Of a DNA stretch of 20,792 bases, positions 1-7,705 are shown one piece after another. Source of the DNA: Chara braunii (taxonomy: Eukaryota; Streptophyta; Charophyceae; Charales; Characeae). Below the pieces are notes generated by a model. It searched no databases. It saw only the letters and a program-made list of their open reading frames with translations, and was not told the DNA's origin. The position numbers were made by a program, and so were the translations under genes. How positions within the stretch are numbered: position 1 is the first letter of the stretch; each line of letters starts with the position of its first letter. The stretch is from assembly GCA_003427395.1 (NCBI GenBank), contig BFEA01000131.1, positions 642,376-663,167 of the forward strand. The letters run 5' to 3'.

Positions 1-10
1 TTTTTTAAGC

Positions 11-350
11 CCAGGTTGTTGTAGAGGTGGCGTACTAGACGGATGGCAGTCACCCACAGTACTCGGTCACTCGGTTGTCCAGATGAACCCCTCTAAAGAC
101 CCCACCCACCCTTCATCTCATCTTTTTGCNCTGGCGCACCCCCACCCCCCCTGCCCTACCCTAGTGTTAACCACCCAGGACCATCACCCATTGCCATCTT
201 GGCAAGGTGACCTGACCAGACAGCGGTTGCAGGTACTGGGGCTAAGCAGAGATGCCTACCCCCTGCTCAGCCCCGGTTGAAAGCCTGATTGCACGGGGAC
301 TTCGGGAGCTAGGTATGAACATGCTACTACAGGTCTTTATGAGGGTGCAC
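11..350. repeat. Copy 1 of a diverged ~816-bp direct duplication
   Basis: This stretch lines up with 827-1172 at an offset of about 816 bases. Shared landmarks are CAGGTTGTTGTAGAGG at the start, GTGACCTGACC near 208 and 1021, and TTGCAGGTAC near 227 and 1044. Both copies finish with the same block around CTAGG and ACTACA. Substitutions and small indels are scattered throughout, so the duplication is old. I see no coding potential; a 65-codon frame here crosses an N and has no recognisable content. The function is unknown, and it is best read as part of a dispersed or tandem non-coding repeat family. Confidence 0.6.
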
Positions 351-394
351 ACTGACTCCCATCTAGCTTAGTTGTGTGGTGATGATAGAGAGCT

Positions 395-830
395 GGGTAC
401 CCTCCGTTCCCTCGTATGTCCCTGGAGCCCGTTCCGGCCATGACACCCTCGACATCCTGTACTAAGGAACCGCTATGCCAGCCTCAACCCTATGCTACGT
501 ACTAGGAGGATATCCAACCCTAGGTCATGAGTTATGAACTGAGTTTCTTATCCTTATGTTGTCTTTACTACAGTGCTCTATGGTGTTGATGGTAGAGAGA
601 TGGGGATCGTCCGTTCCCTCGTATATCATTAGAGCCCGTTCCGGCGACATCCGTACTAAGGATTGCTATGCCAGCCTCAACTCTAAGGTACGTACTAGGA
701 GGATAGCCCATCCTCAATCGTGAATCATGAACTGCATGTATTGACCCTAGATAATCTATTATCCCTGTGTTGTATGGAAATCTGAGAGTAGACAATCCTC
801 CGTTCCCTCGTGTGTCCCTGGAGCCCATTC
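395..830. repeat. Degenerate ~200-bp tandem motif, about 2.2 copies
   Basis: The motif CCGTTCCCTCGT recurs at about 404, 611 and 800. The first two copies continue similarly: an AGAGCCCGTTCCGGC-type stretch, a GTACTAAGGA block, ATGCCAGCCTCAA, TACGTACTAGGAGGATA, and a GAACTG stretch. The third copy is cut short and runs into the second copy of the larger duplication at 827. Spacing is 207 and 189 bases, so the units have accumulated indels. No gene is visible here. Confidence 0.6.
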
Positions 831-1172
831 AGGTTGTTGTAGAGGCTGGATTATAGACAGGTGAGAGTCACCTTTGACACTCGGCCATGTGGTAGAGACC
901 CCCTAATCCTATGGGACTCCCTCCCAACCTACCACTCTCGTAATTTCTTCCCGGTGCACTCCTACTCCCGCTATCCTACCACAGTGTCTACCAGTCAGGA
1001 TCGTCAGCCTCCGATCTGGGGGTGACCTGACCGAACAGTTGTTGCAGGTACCAGGGCTAAGCTGAGCCCTACGCACCCCACTCAGCCCTGATCGAAGCAT
1101 ATTCAAGCGAGCCTTGCCGCAGGTACTTCCGGTGCTAGGCATAGACGTTTCACTACAAGTCCCATAGGTGGA
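827..1172. repeat. Copy 2 of the diverged ~816-bp direct duplication
   Basis: This is the partner of 11-350. It starts with CAGGTTGTTGTAGAGG and retains GGTGACCTGACC, GTTGTTGCAGGTACC and the GGGCTAAGC block in the same order. A minus-strand frame of 150 codons overlaps it (909-1361) but is rich in simple codons from a GTTGTT-type stretch near 1202-1260 and shows no known domain. I treat the frame as chance. Confidence 0.6.
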
Positions 1173-1361
1173 CCTATTTTTTGTGTTCCTATCATTGTAT
1201 ACACCGTTGTTGTTACTGTTGTTGGTTGTTAGGTTGTTCACTGTGTACACTGTTGTTATTACTACTTTGTTGTTGATGGTGAACTGAATATAGGAGGCAG
1301 GCAACCCAATCAATCTCGTAAAGAGCCCCTCGAACACAGGAACCCTACTAGAACGGGCCAT

Positions 1362-1411
1362 AGATTGTACTAAGTCTCACTCTCATCAATTGTTCCTATT
1401 TCTATGGGTGG
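1362..1411 (-). repeat. Truncated SINE-like 3' tail, copy a
   Basis: The 50 bases starting AGATTGTACTAAGTCTCAC are nearly identical to 1621-1670, differing at only a few bases. The second copy is the 3' part of a tRNA-headed element read on the minus strand. This copy has no tRNA-like head, as expected for a 5'-truncated or fragmented SINE copy. A more diverged relative of the same tail lies at 1452-1489 (CACTCTCATCAA, then a CATGGGTG end). Confidence 0.45.
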
Positions 1412-1451
1412 TCCTAAGGTCCTAGTTTTTTCAGACAGACATCGGCCATGG

Positions 1452-1489
1452 AGCGTCACTCTCATCAACCTTTCCATTCCATGGGTGAG
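1452..1489 (-). repeat. Truncated SINE-like 3' tail, copy b
   Basis: This short stretch shares CACTCTCATCAA, a TTCC block and ATGGG, in the same order and spacing, with 1374-1411 and 1633-1670. It is the most diverged of the three copies and has no tRNA-like portion. Confidence 0.4.
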
Positions 1490-1620
1490 CAATCTTAAGG
1501 GGGAGCTTGCATTCTAACCTCTTTCGTGCCTAGTGGTTGACCCCCCCAAATATCTTGCCAACAACGGGCCCCCCTTCTGGTCTCTACTCTTACCCCCAAA
1601 GACCTACCAACACCGATCAG

Positions 1621-1775
1621 AGATTGTACTCAGTCTCACTCTCATCAATTGTTCCTAACTCTATGGGCAGTGTGTAAGTCTCTTGGCTCTGCGTCCCAGT
1701 ATGTGAGTGAATTCGAACACACAACCTCATCCATGCAATCTTCTATCGAACGTTCTTAGCTACTGTGGAAACTGA
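1621..1775 (-). mobile_element. tRNA-derived SINE-like element
   Basis: Read on the minus strand, this contains an A-box-like TAGCTAAGAACG (complement of 1751-1762). About 42 bases later comes a B-box-like GTTCGAATTC (within 1709-1720), close to the GTTCGANTCC consensus. These are the two internal RNA polymerase III promoter elements of tRNA genes, at normal spacing. The sequence does not close into an acceptor stem, so it is not a tRNA gene. The downstream tail (1670 to 1621) is the part repeated at 1362 and 1452, which supports a transposed SINE family. The exact ends are not defined; I see no clear target-site duplication. Confidence 0.5.
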
Positions 1776-1979
1776 ACGGTCAATGCGCAATAGCAGATCG
1801 GAAGGCAAGTGAGCAATCATCCCAAAATGCAACCACTCAAACCACCACATGAACCTAGAGCATCAGGCGAACATTCTACGGCCCAAACCCAACATACAAC
1901 AACCATGGACTAAGACCCCTGGGTGGTGCACAAGCAGTGTCTGTAATAGTTTACCTGCATCAGCCCAAGGGGGGTTGCA

Positions 1980-2100
1980 AATACGTTATGTAAACCTCCA
2001 TTGGTGTCCATGCGCATGGATGCGGCATTTTGAACTCGCAACGTCAAGCCACAATGCGCATTTCCAACCGATGCCCTAACCACTGGGCCAACAACCCAGG
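1980..2100 (-). mobile_element. tRNA-derived SINE-like element, second family
   Basis: The minus strand reads TGGCCCAGTGGTTAGGGCA (complement of about 2072-2090), a textbook tRNA A-box region. It is followed by GAGTTCAAAATGC (complement of 2025-2037), a slightly degenerate B box. The surrounding arms do not pair as a full cloverleaf. The head differs from the element at 1621-1775, so this is a second tRNA-derived family or a different subfamily. Sequence past the B box, toward about 1850, may be its body, but there is no second copy in the window to define the 3' end. Confidence 0.5.
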
Positions 2101-2160
2101 CTAATGCAACGGGTGCTGATACGAGCAGGCACCACTAGCACTCCCTGGGATGCTCCTTCT

Positions 2161-2207
2161 ATTGGTGGGGAGCAGCACCTGCTGGAAAGCGGGTTCAACG
2201 TCCCATA
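2161..2207. repeat. Dispersed ~45-bp repeat, copy 1
   Basis: ATTGGTGGGGAGCAGCACCT and the following GCTGGAAAGCGGGTTCAACG block recur almost unchanged at 2575-2625. A shorter version is present at 2779-2808. Three copies within 650 bases that share the core GCACCTGCTG suggest remnants of one element or a locally duplicated segment. No coding sense is visible. Confidence 0.55.
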
Positions 2208-2316
2208 ACATTTAAACCACCACCTGCACGCCGAAAAAAGACGAACCGGCGTGGGATTCATTTTGGTTGACGTCGCCAGCCATTTCGGTCCAGTAGCACC
2301 GAACCCCACGGTGGGA

Positions 2317-2348
2317 AAGGTACTGGTGGTTTAAACCACTAGTACTTT
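2317..2348. repeat. Near-perfect 32-bp palindrome centred on TTTAAA
   Basis: The left arm 2317-2332 and right arm 2333-2348 pair at 14 of 16 positions with no loop; the centre is GGTTTAAACC. Fragments of the same arm recur nearby: TTTAAACCACCA at 2211-2222 and ACTAGTGGTTTAAA at 2477-2490. The palindrome may therefore be two head-to-head copies of a short terminal motif of a mobile element. Confidence 0.6.
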
Positions 2349-2574
2349 CTAAAGTCGTCCCAGTTAACAAACCATGATTTTATGAAACATACAGGCCACT
2401 ACAGGAGCGCCTAAATTCATCCGACTATAAACGTTTGTACATTATTTTTTTTCCGTGGCTGATAGTTGGGGCAAATACTAGTGGTTTAAATTATTTGTTT
2501 GTTTAAATGAACCGATATGTGATTGTACTGACAGGAAGTTGCATCCCAACAAGGTTGCCTTTAAGGAGGATCCA

Positions 2575-2625
2575 GTAATTGGAGGCGATATGAGCACCTG
2601 CTGGAAAGCGGGTCCAACGTCCCTT
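2575..2625. repeat. Dispersed ~45-bp repeat, copy 2
   Basis: This matches 2161-2207 through GCACCTGCTGGAAAGCGGGT and the CAACGTCCC end. Small frames of about 63-73 codons overlap it on both strands, but they depend on a T-rich tract (2672-2695) and carry no recognisable domain. Confidence 0.5.
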
Positions 2626-2708
2626 TCCATAAAAGCTCAGAGGAGTCCAGAGTATGTATGCATTATTGTAGCCTTTTTTTTCTTCTTTTTTTTTTCGAAT
2701 CATCTGCG

Positions 2709-2808
2709 GGGGGCCTATTCGCACAGGTGATAAGAGCAGCCTCCACGAATAGGTCCCCTGATAGAAGATAACTCCAATCTATTGGTTGGGAGATGCACCT
2801 GCTGAAAA
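2709..2808. repeat. Inverted repeat plus third copy of the 45-bp repeat
   Basis: GGGGGCCTATTCG at 2709-2721 and CGAATAGGTCCCC at 2746-2758 form a 13-bp inverted repeat with one mismatch around a 24-base loop. Just downstream, 2779-2808 carries a shortened version of the dispersed repeat (ATTGG, then GATGCACCTGCTG). The stretch 2809-3140 holds only T-rich sequence and chance frames. Confidence 0.5.
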
Positions 2809-3164
2809 CCTATTCACCGTATCTTTTTTCTGTACTCAATAGTCCCTTGTGCCTCATTTCCCAACCTACTGTTCGTTTTTTCCTTTTCGGAAAAACTACG
2901 CGGGAGTCACAAAAACAAGTCATAATTGCAGTATGGGCCAAGATGTATTTTTTGCATGGGCGACTGTGCATTGCTTTGTTGCATCTTGGGCATCCCAACA
3001 ATATTCATGTTGCGTTGCCTGATAATAATAAAAATTTGATGAAAAAATCATGTGTATCGTGAATTTTTGGGATGGGTTGTTTTTTTTTACCGCAATATTT
3101 TTTATGTTTTTTTTTGCCAAGCCTCGACATTCTGATTATTTTCATCATATTATTTCTTCACAGG

Positions 3165-4045
3165 CAACTCCCAAATGCGCCATTACTACGACACTCGTGC
3201 TAATATCAAAAAGAGGAGAGCAATATGAACCAACAATGCCACTGAATGTAATCAAATATTACGTCAAATTATCGAGTCGAACAACATTCAAAGAGGTCGA
3301 AGAAAAATGGAAACGGTGAGAGATCGATGAATCTTGGAAGTGAACATGTTTGGGACGGTCATGCTCCTCTTGGTAGAGTTGAACGTGGATGCTCAGAAGG
3401 GAATACCCTTGAGGATGCTGAAAAAATGGTTGTAGAGGGTGGTGGTGACGGTTGTCGTGCTGATGTGGATGGTTCGCGCAAAGATCTGTCGGGCAAGCCT
3501 AATAAACATGTATTTCCCGATAACGAAGATGATAACGTTACTGGTAATTCGAAAGAAGATTGTGTTGATTCTACATTCAAAAGAAAAAAAAGTCGTGATG
3601 CGAAAACTAATCTTTTGGGTTCCCCCAAGTGCTCAAGCCTATCTTAGCTGATAATCGGGTGGGACGGCAACCAATTGTTGATGAAACCATAAATCAAATT
3701 ATGAGAACGTTGAATGCCTTATCTCCTGATGCACTTGTATCTCTTCCGTTTTATCGACGGGTCATTGGACGTGCACGTGTTCGTGATTCGTGTTCGCAAT
3801 CTCAGCGCAGTGGACACGAAAGAGATGTTTGTGGCACGTCGCAACCACACAATCCTTCGGGGGTTATTGCGGTGCCCGATGATAACGATGCATCCATAAT
3901 CTGCGCTCCGAATCCACTTGCTTACCTTGCCAAATGGTTCGATGATGCGAAAAAGGTTGACATGCAAATTTTTTTATTTTTTTTTAAGCGAGTTGCTAGA
4001 AGTCCCCAGAATTCTAAAGCATTATCATTTTATTTTATTTTTTGA
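3165..4045 (+). pseudogene. Broken protein-coding gene, family not recognised
   Basis: Codon-like sequence runs through three pieces. The first is an open stretch 3165-3316, preceded by a good splice acceptor (T-rich tract ending TTCTTCACAG at 3164) and followed directly by GTGAGA at 3317, a possible donor. The second is an ATG frame 3327-3647 (106 codons), acidic and Ser/Asp-rich with a basic KRKKSR cluster that could act in nuclear localisation. The third is a frame that continues from about 3624 in another register (reading KPILADNRVGRQPIVDETIN) and stays open to 4045, where it degenerates into Phe-rich translation of T tracts. The change of frame falls at a run of five Cs (3621-3625), so a one- or two-base indel there would join pieces two and three. 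I recognise no domain. It could be a decayed host gene, a transposon protein, or a real gene with a sequencing error. Confidence 0.35.
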
Positions 4046-5065
4046 AGACTATGTAATGTGTACGACGAAAATTTTGTAAAAACTGAACTAAGAACCTGCA
4101 AAAAATAATCTGATAAGCCTAAAAAACAGAAAGAAAGGAAAACGAAAATATTTTTCCCCGCACCACAGAGGAAAGACCGTTGCCCAAGCGTTCAGTCCTC
4201 GTACCAGAACTTGTCAGATCTCATACCTCCCCTGCTAGGCTGACAGGGCAACATCAACTGCCCCAGTACCGACCGAACTAGTTTTGGCGGACAGGAAGTG
4301 TCTTCCTCCCTCGACAACTTCCTTAGTTGCAAAACCCCCGGAGGTTACAGGGTTACTGCCCCGATATTAGCTACGTTGAAAAAGATGGTTATGCCTTGCA
4401 CTCAGCATAGCTCCAATGACCTCAATCTCTCCCTGGTTACAGAGCAACCGCTCCAGCACCGACCATTGTCGCCCCAGTCCGCCCTTCTAGTTAGACCTAC
4501 AACCCTGTACACCAATTCCTCTGCTGCCCGATCACCACCACACTACCCAACAATCCCTAGGACCAACCTTTCTCTTCCTGCTCATCGAATCAATGCAATC
4601 AATCACATGAGAAACAAACTACCAGTATTTGTCCTTACTCTCATTCCTTCTCTCGGCACGACTTATTACAACAGAGTTACCTACCCTGCTGCTGCAAAAC
4701 CCTAGTTCCATCCACCTAGCTAGCCCTCCTCACCAGCAGGATGCGTGAACACCATCCAACTACCCCTCTTTCTAACCATATATCCATCATTTTCACCCGT
4801 GATGACAAACCAAAGTCTCACGTTCAGTCCTCGTACCTAAACGCAGTTGAACCTAAACCCCCATAGCTAGGGATACAGGGACCCACTACATCCCCGGTAT
4901 CGACCAGCCTCGTACAGACGGCAAGGAGTGCGACATGCAAAAAGTCTTGACTGAGGTGTTTTTTGAAATGTTTGTCAAAACTGCAACAATCGTAAAAGAT
5001 GGATGCATATGGAAAAAAAAATTGGACTGTCAACGAAACAAACTCACTGATATGCGGTTGAAGCA
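4046..5065. other. Non-coding stretch with faint duplicated blocks
   Basis: No gene is supported here. GTTCAGTCCTCGTACC occurs at 4190-4205 and again at 4822-4837, an offset of 632. Looser similarity follows both: a GCTAGG with ACAGGG block, then CCCC, GTA or GTATC and CGACC. This suggests two diverged copies of a repeat with the C-rich, ACC-rich style of 145-300 and 8625-8760. A 135-codon frame from a GTG at 4298 has no ATG near its start and no recognisable content. A minus-strand frame of 80 codons (4824-5066) is equally unsupported. Confidence 0.5.
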
Positions 5066-5281
5066 ATGATCCCCTCTTCCTTCAGATTCGTTAAATATTT
5101 TGGATTGGAGGTTTCTTCCATGTTGCAATCATTTTTGTACGATCAGTTCATTGCTCTCTCTAATGAGGAAATTACTAGGATGACATTTGTTACTGGGATG
5201 ACATTTGATTTGCCACATTATCCGACAGAAAAGACTATTCCTCAGACCTTACACAAATATGCACGGACACAGTCTGTTTAG
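5066..5281 (+). CDS. Small unrecognised ORF, 71 codons
   Basis: An ATG frame encodes a 71-residue product beginning MIPSSFRFVKYFGLE. It contains an internal near-duplication (TRMTFVTG followed by MTFDLPHYP) and ends just upstream of a tRNA-Leu-like sequence. Composition is more protein-like than most frames in the window, with few runs of simple codons. Upstream, a frame reading FFEMFVKTATIVKDG (about 4958-5004) is in the same style but separated by a stop, so this could be the tail of a degraded gene. I do not recognise the family, and expression is doubtful. Confidence 0.2.
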   Translation: MIPSSFRFVKYFGLEVSSMLQSFLYDQFIALSNEEITRMTFVTGMTFDLPHYPTEKTIPQTLHKYARTQSV

Positions 5282-5292
5282 TTTGAAATCAA

Positions 5293-5372
5293 GCTCCCAT
5301 GGTGAAAATGGTAAACACGACAGACTTAAAATCTGTTTCTACGGTTTTTCGGTTCAAGTCCGATAGTGAGCA
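5293..5372 (+). pseudogene. Organelle-type tRNA-Leu(UAA), degenerate copy
   Basis: The sequence folds as a tRNA. The D arm is GTG/CAC around AAAATGGTAAA, and the anticodon stem is ACAGA/TCTGT around loop CTTAAAA. The anticodon TAA is at 5327-5329, the variable region is 11 bases, and the T arm TCGG/CCGA carries loop TTCAAGT. The acceptor GCTCCCA pairs with AGTGAGC at only five of seven positions, and the outermost T-stem pair is broken. D-loop and anticodon-loop sequences resemble mitochondrial or plastid leucine tRNAs that read UUA. It lies about 175 bases upstream of an nad5 fragment, so a mitochondrial insertion into nuclear DNA is the likely origin. The acceptor mismatches argue against a working gene. 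Confidence 0.6.
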
Positions 5373-5373
5373 T

Positions 5374-5415
5374 ACTCACTTGGTGAAAATGGTAAACATG
5401 ACAGACTAAAACACT
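5374..5415 (+). pseudogene. Partial tandem copy of the tRNA-Leu 5' half
   Basis: Immediately after the first tRNA, the 5' half repeats. ACTCACT replaces the acceptor strand, followed by the same D arm (GGTGAAAATGGTAAACATG) and ACAGACTAAAA, which lost one T of the anticodon loop. Similarity then stops. The ACTCACT strand pairs with the AGTGAGC at 5365-5371 better than the first copy's own acceptor does (six of seven). This copy may therefore keep the more ancestral 5' end. Confidence 0.6.
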
Positions 5416-5546
5416 TCGTCGGTTCGCGCGAGTCGGGACCACGGCGAATATAACTTAATAGATCAAAGTGTCAAATTGTGAATTATTTTTATTTTTTATG
5501 ATATAATTATCGATTATAACAAACATTTATTTAATGTGGTGGAAAT

Positions 5547-5830
5547 TTCATAGGGACCCAAAATGGAAATAACACCTTTGTCTAAAGTTTTCAAAGAAAA
5601 TTCATACCCAAAACGTAAAAATGATTCTCTATGAATAATACTCCAAGAATGATGAAACTAATACCCATTTTGTTTAGTGCTATAGGCGCATTTTTAGCGT
5701 ATCGTGTTAATTTTTGTGCAAATCAATTTATATATGTTTTGAAAACTAGTACACTAGGCACAAAGTACTATTGTTTTTTGAACAACCGATGGTTATTTGA
5801 TAAGGTTTTTAATGATTTCATAGCCCTTCT
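5547..5830 (+). pseudogene. nad5: Mitochondrial nad5 fragment inserted in nuclear DNA
   Basis: In one frame the translation includes LIPILFSAIGAFLAYRVNF and then NNRWLFDKVFNDF. This matches the C-terminal part of NADH dehydrogenase subunit 5 from plant, algal and protist mitochondria, where a LLP-ILFS-LGAF-AY helix is followed by FLNKRWFFDKVFNDF. NAD5 is a proton-pumping membrane subunit of respiratory complex I. Upstream in the same frame, [12 protein letters not shown] (5547-5582) fits the preceding GTDFWGN region. Stops at 5583, 5616 and 5622 interrupt the frame, so the fragment is decayed. Only about 95 of the usual 600 or more residues are present. With the tRNA-Leu upstream it forms a candidate NUMT. 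The call rests on motif recall, not alignment. Confidence 0.65.
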
Positions 5831-6254
5831 CAAAATGATTCCTCTTATGGTTGCTTCGTCCACTTCTCATTCCGCTCCAGTTTATAGACTACCCTTGCAA
5901 GCAACATCTCCTCAAAATGCTCAACGTCTGGCGGATTGTGCTCCACCATTCAATATGTCAACGCTGATCGTCACTACTTCTGTTGGTGTTTCTGCTTTGC
6001 CGGCTATTACGGGTACTCCGTCTCCTGTCAGTTATGTTGTGCCCGCTCTTACGTTATCAAGAGACCATCTGCATATTTATACAAGACCTTTAGGACAACC
6101 AACTTCTTCTAATTTTAACATTACCATATATGACTCTCTTGAATTTATTGGTCCCGAAAATATACTTGCACACTTATCTTATCTTGACAGTTCTCACAAG
6201 ATGCAAGATATTGTGAAAACAACAGAGAAATTCAATACGAGCATGAACACTTAG
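5831..6254 (+). CDS. Open frame continuing past the nad5 fragment, unrecognised
   Basis: The nad5-derived frame, open from ATG 5631, does not stop where similarity ends but runs on for another 140 codons to 6254, giving a 207-codon chimeric frame. The extension is Ser/Thr/Pro-rich at first and then reads YDSLEFIGPENILAHLSYLD and SSHKMQDIVKTTEKFNTSMN, which looks protein-like and helical. I recognise no family; a gag-like or other transposon protein fragment is possible. Downstream, 6255-6420 continues with stop-interrupted protein-like translation in another frame, so the extension may itself be a remnant of a longer gene. Confidence 0.25.
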
Positions 6255-6550
6255 AGATGTATGAATGATTTAATTCATCTCAATTGCAATCGGCAAGGAC
6301 AAGGTTGATTTTGAAATTTCGAGGAGTATCATCACAAAGTGTTGCAACAAGTTTTTGTTTGTAATATGCCGCAAGAGTATCGTTCCAGCGAAAAAAATTG
6401 ATTGATCTTATAAGAGAGATAGGAAGAGAGCGATGTTAATTGGGCGGTCCTTCATGCCTTGCCTTAATGGCATATTTTTTTATGGTCAACTTCGGTGTCG
6501 GTTAAGTAATTGTCCTTACAAGAGAGATGGGAAGAGAGAAACAAATAAAT

Positions 6551-6598
6551 GGAGAGAGAGAGCGAGAGAGGAGGGGGAGAGAGAGAGAGAGAGAGGAG
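6551..6598. repeat. GA-rich microsatellite
   Basis: GAGAGA runs broken by GCGAGAG and a G5 tract, followed by plain GA to 6598. It faces a long CT tract 185 bases downstream (6783-6937), to which it is complementary. Long Ser/Leu and Arg/Glu frames across these tracts are translation of the microsatellite and not genes. Confidence 0.9.
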
Positions 6599-6779
6599 AA
6601 CAATTTTGACTTAATATTATTGCATTTTTTAAAGTCAAGGTGGATTTTATTACGCAATAATTGTGTCTTGACCATACTGCGACCACTTGCTAACTTTAAT
6701 GAAACGAAAAATCTTCACATTATTTTTTTTTTCTTTGTACAATCGTGTTGGTCTTTCTTTATTCTTTGCTCTTTTGTTG

Positions 6780-6937
<158 letters not shown>

Positions 6938-7172
6938 CATTTTTTTATTTTTTTTCCCACCCTTTGTATGTCTCTGTCTCTCCTCGCCCTTTCTCCCGCT
7001 TGTTTTTTTTTTTTCAATTTGTCATTTTTTTATCCGTCAATTAAACTCAGACTTCGTAGCCAATTTTGGACTGTTCTTTATTACCCTGTGATTTATTTTT
7101 TTATTTTTTTTAAGGTCTGTCGGAGTTTATGCGAGTGGTCCTTGTCAGGTTGCCTACAACATTTCTTATTTT

Positions 7173-7216
7173 TGCGGGCATAGCCCGCACCGCCCGCACC
7201 GCGGACGCTTAGCTAG
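7173..7216 (+). mobile_element. Candidate Helitron 3' terminus
   Basis: TGCGGGC (7173-7179) and GCCCGCA (7183-7189) form a 7-bp, nearly all-GC hairpin with a 3-base loop. It is followed by CCGCCCGCACCGCGG and then GCTTAGCTAG ending at 7216, with T at 7217. Helitron transposons end in a short GC-rich hairpin followed by CTRR and insert between A and T, so CTAG followed by T fits the expected junction. Hairpins of the form GCGGGC-loop-GCCCGC are common in Helitrons. The hairpin-to-end distance (24 bases) is a little longer than usual. I could not place the 5' TC end, and no Rep/helicase is present, so this would be a non-autonomous copy. Confidence 0.5.
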
Positions 7217-7344
7217 TACAGATAATGAACCTCTCTACGGGCAAAGGCCTTTATAAGTATTTTATTATTATTATATATTTATTTTGAAATGACAATGGCT
7301 TTGAGATATCATCATCAAGTTGAGCAGCTCCATGCAATTTAGAA

Positions 7345-7526
7345 TTATTTCATTGCATTCATCTAGGTTCAATCTAGGTCTGTATTTCAACAGTTAATGG
7401 GTGTAGTAATTGAGCTAGGTTCATTGGTTCCATAATTATATTCACTCATCTGATTCATCGAAATTAGAACTTGGGTCTGTATCTCATTAACTAATAGTTA
7501 TTCCAACTGAGCTACATAGGCGAGTT
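7345..7526 (-). mobile_element. Two tandem tRNA-like units, SINE-type
   Basis: On the minus strand the first unit has a perfect A box, TAGCTCAGTTGG (complement of 7503-7514). It continues with an ATTAGTTAATGAGATACAGA stretch and a weak B box, GTTCTAATTTC. A second, more diverged unit follows 96 bases on, with TAGCTCAATTAC, CATTAACTG, AAATACAGACC and a TTGAACC end. The repeated GTCTGTATTT or GTCTGTATCT at 7379 and 7475 marks the period. Neither unit closes an acceptor stem, so these are not working tRNA genes. A dimeric tRNA-derived SINE, or a decayed tandem tRNA pair, explains them best. Confidence 0.45.
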
Positions 7527-7705
7527 GGTCCAGTCATCTTTCTGGTGGGGCTCTTGTGGGACTCCCAGAAGGAAATTTTGAATTTTACCTACGGCAAGGT
7601 TTGGGTCAAGCCCCACTCACCCCGACCATTTATGTTTAGTTGTAACAACTTATTACCAAAGATCAACGAAGGAGACGAACTACCAAACTAAGAAAGGGAT
7701 CCTAC

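Noticed and set aside
909-1361. 150-codon minus-strand ORF
   Set aside because: Overlaps a duplicated non-coding repeat and a GTT-rich patch; no domain or motif recognised.
5293-5372. Functional tRNA-Leu gene
   Set aside because: Two acceptor-stem mismatches, a broken T-stem pair and decayed mitochondrial neighbours point to a pseudogene.
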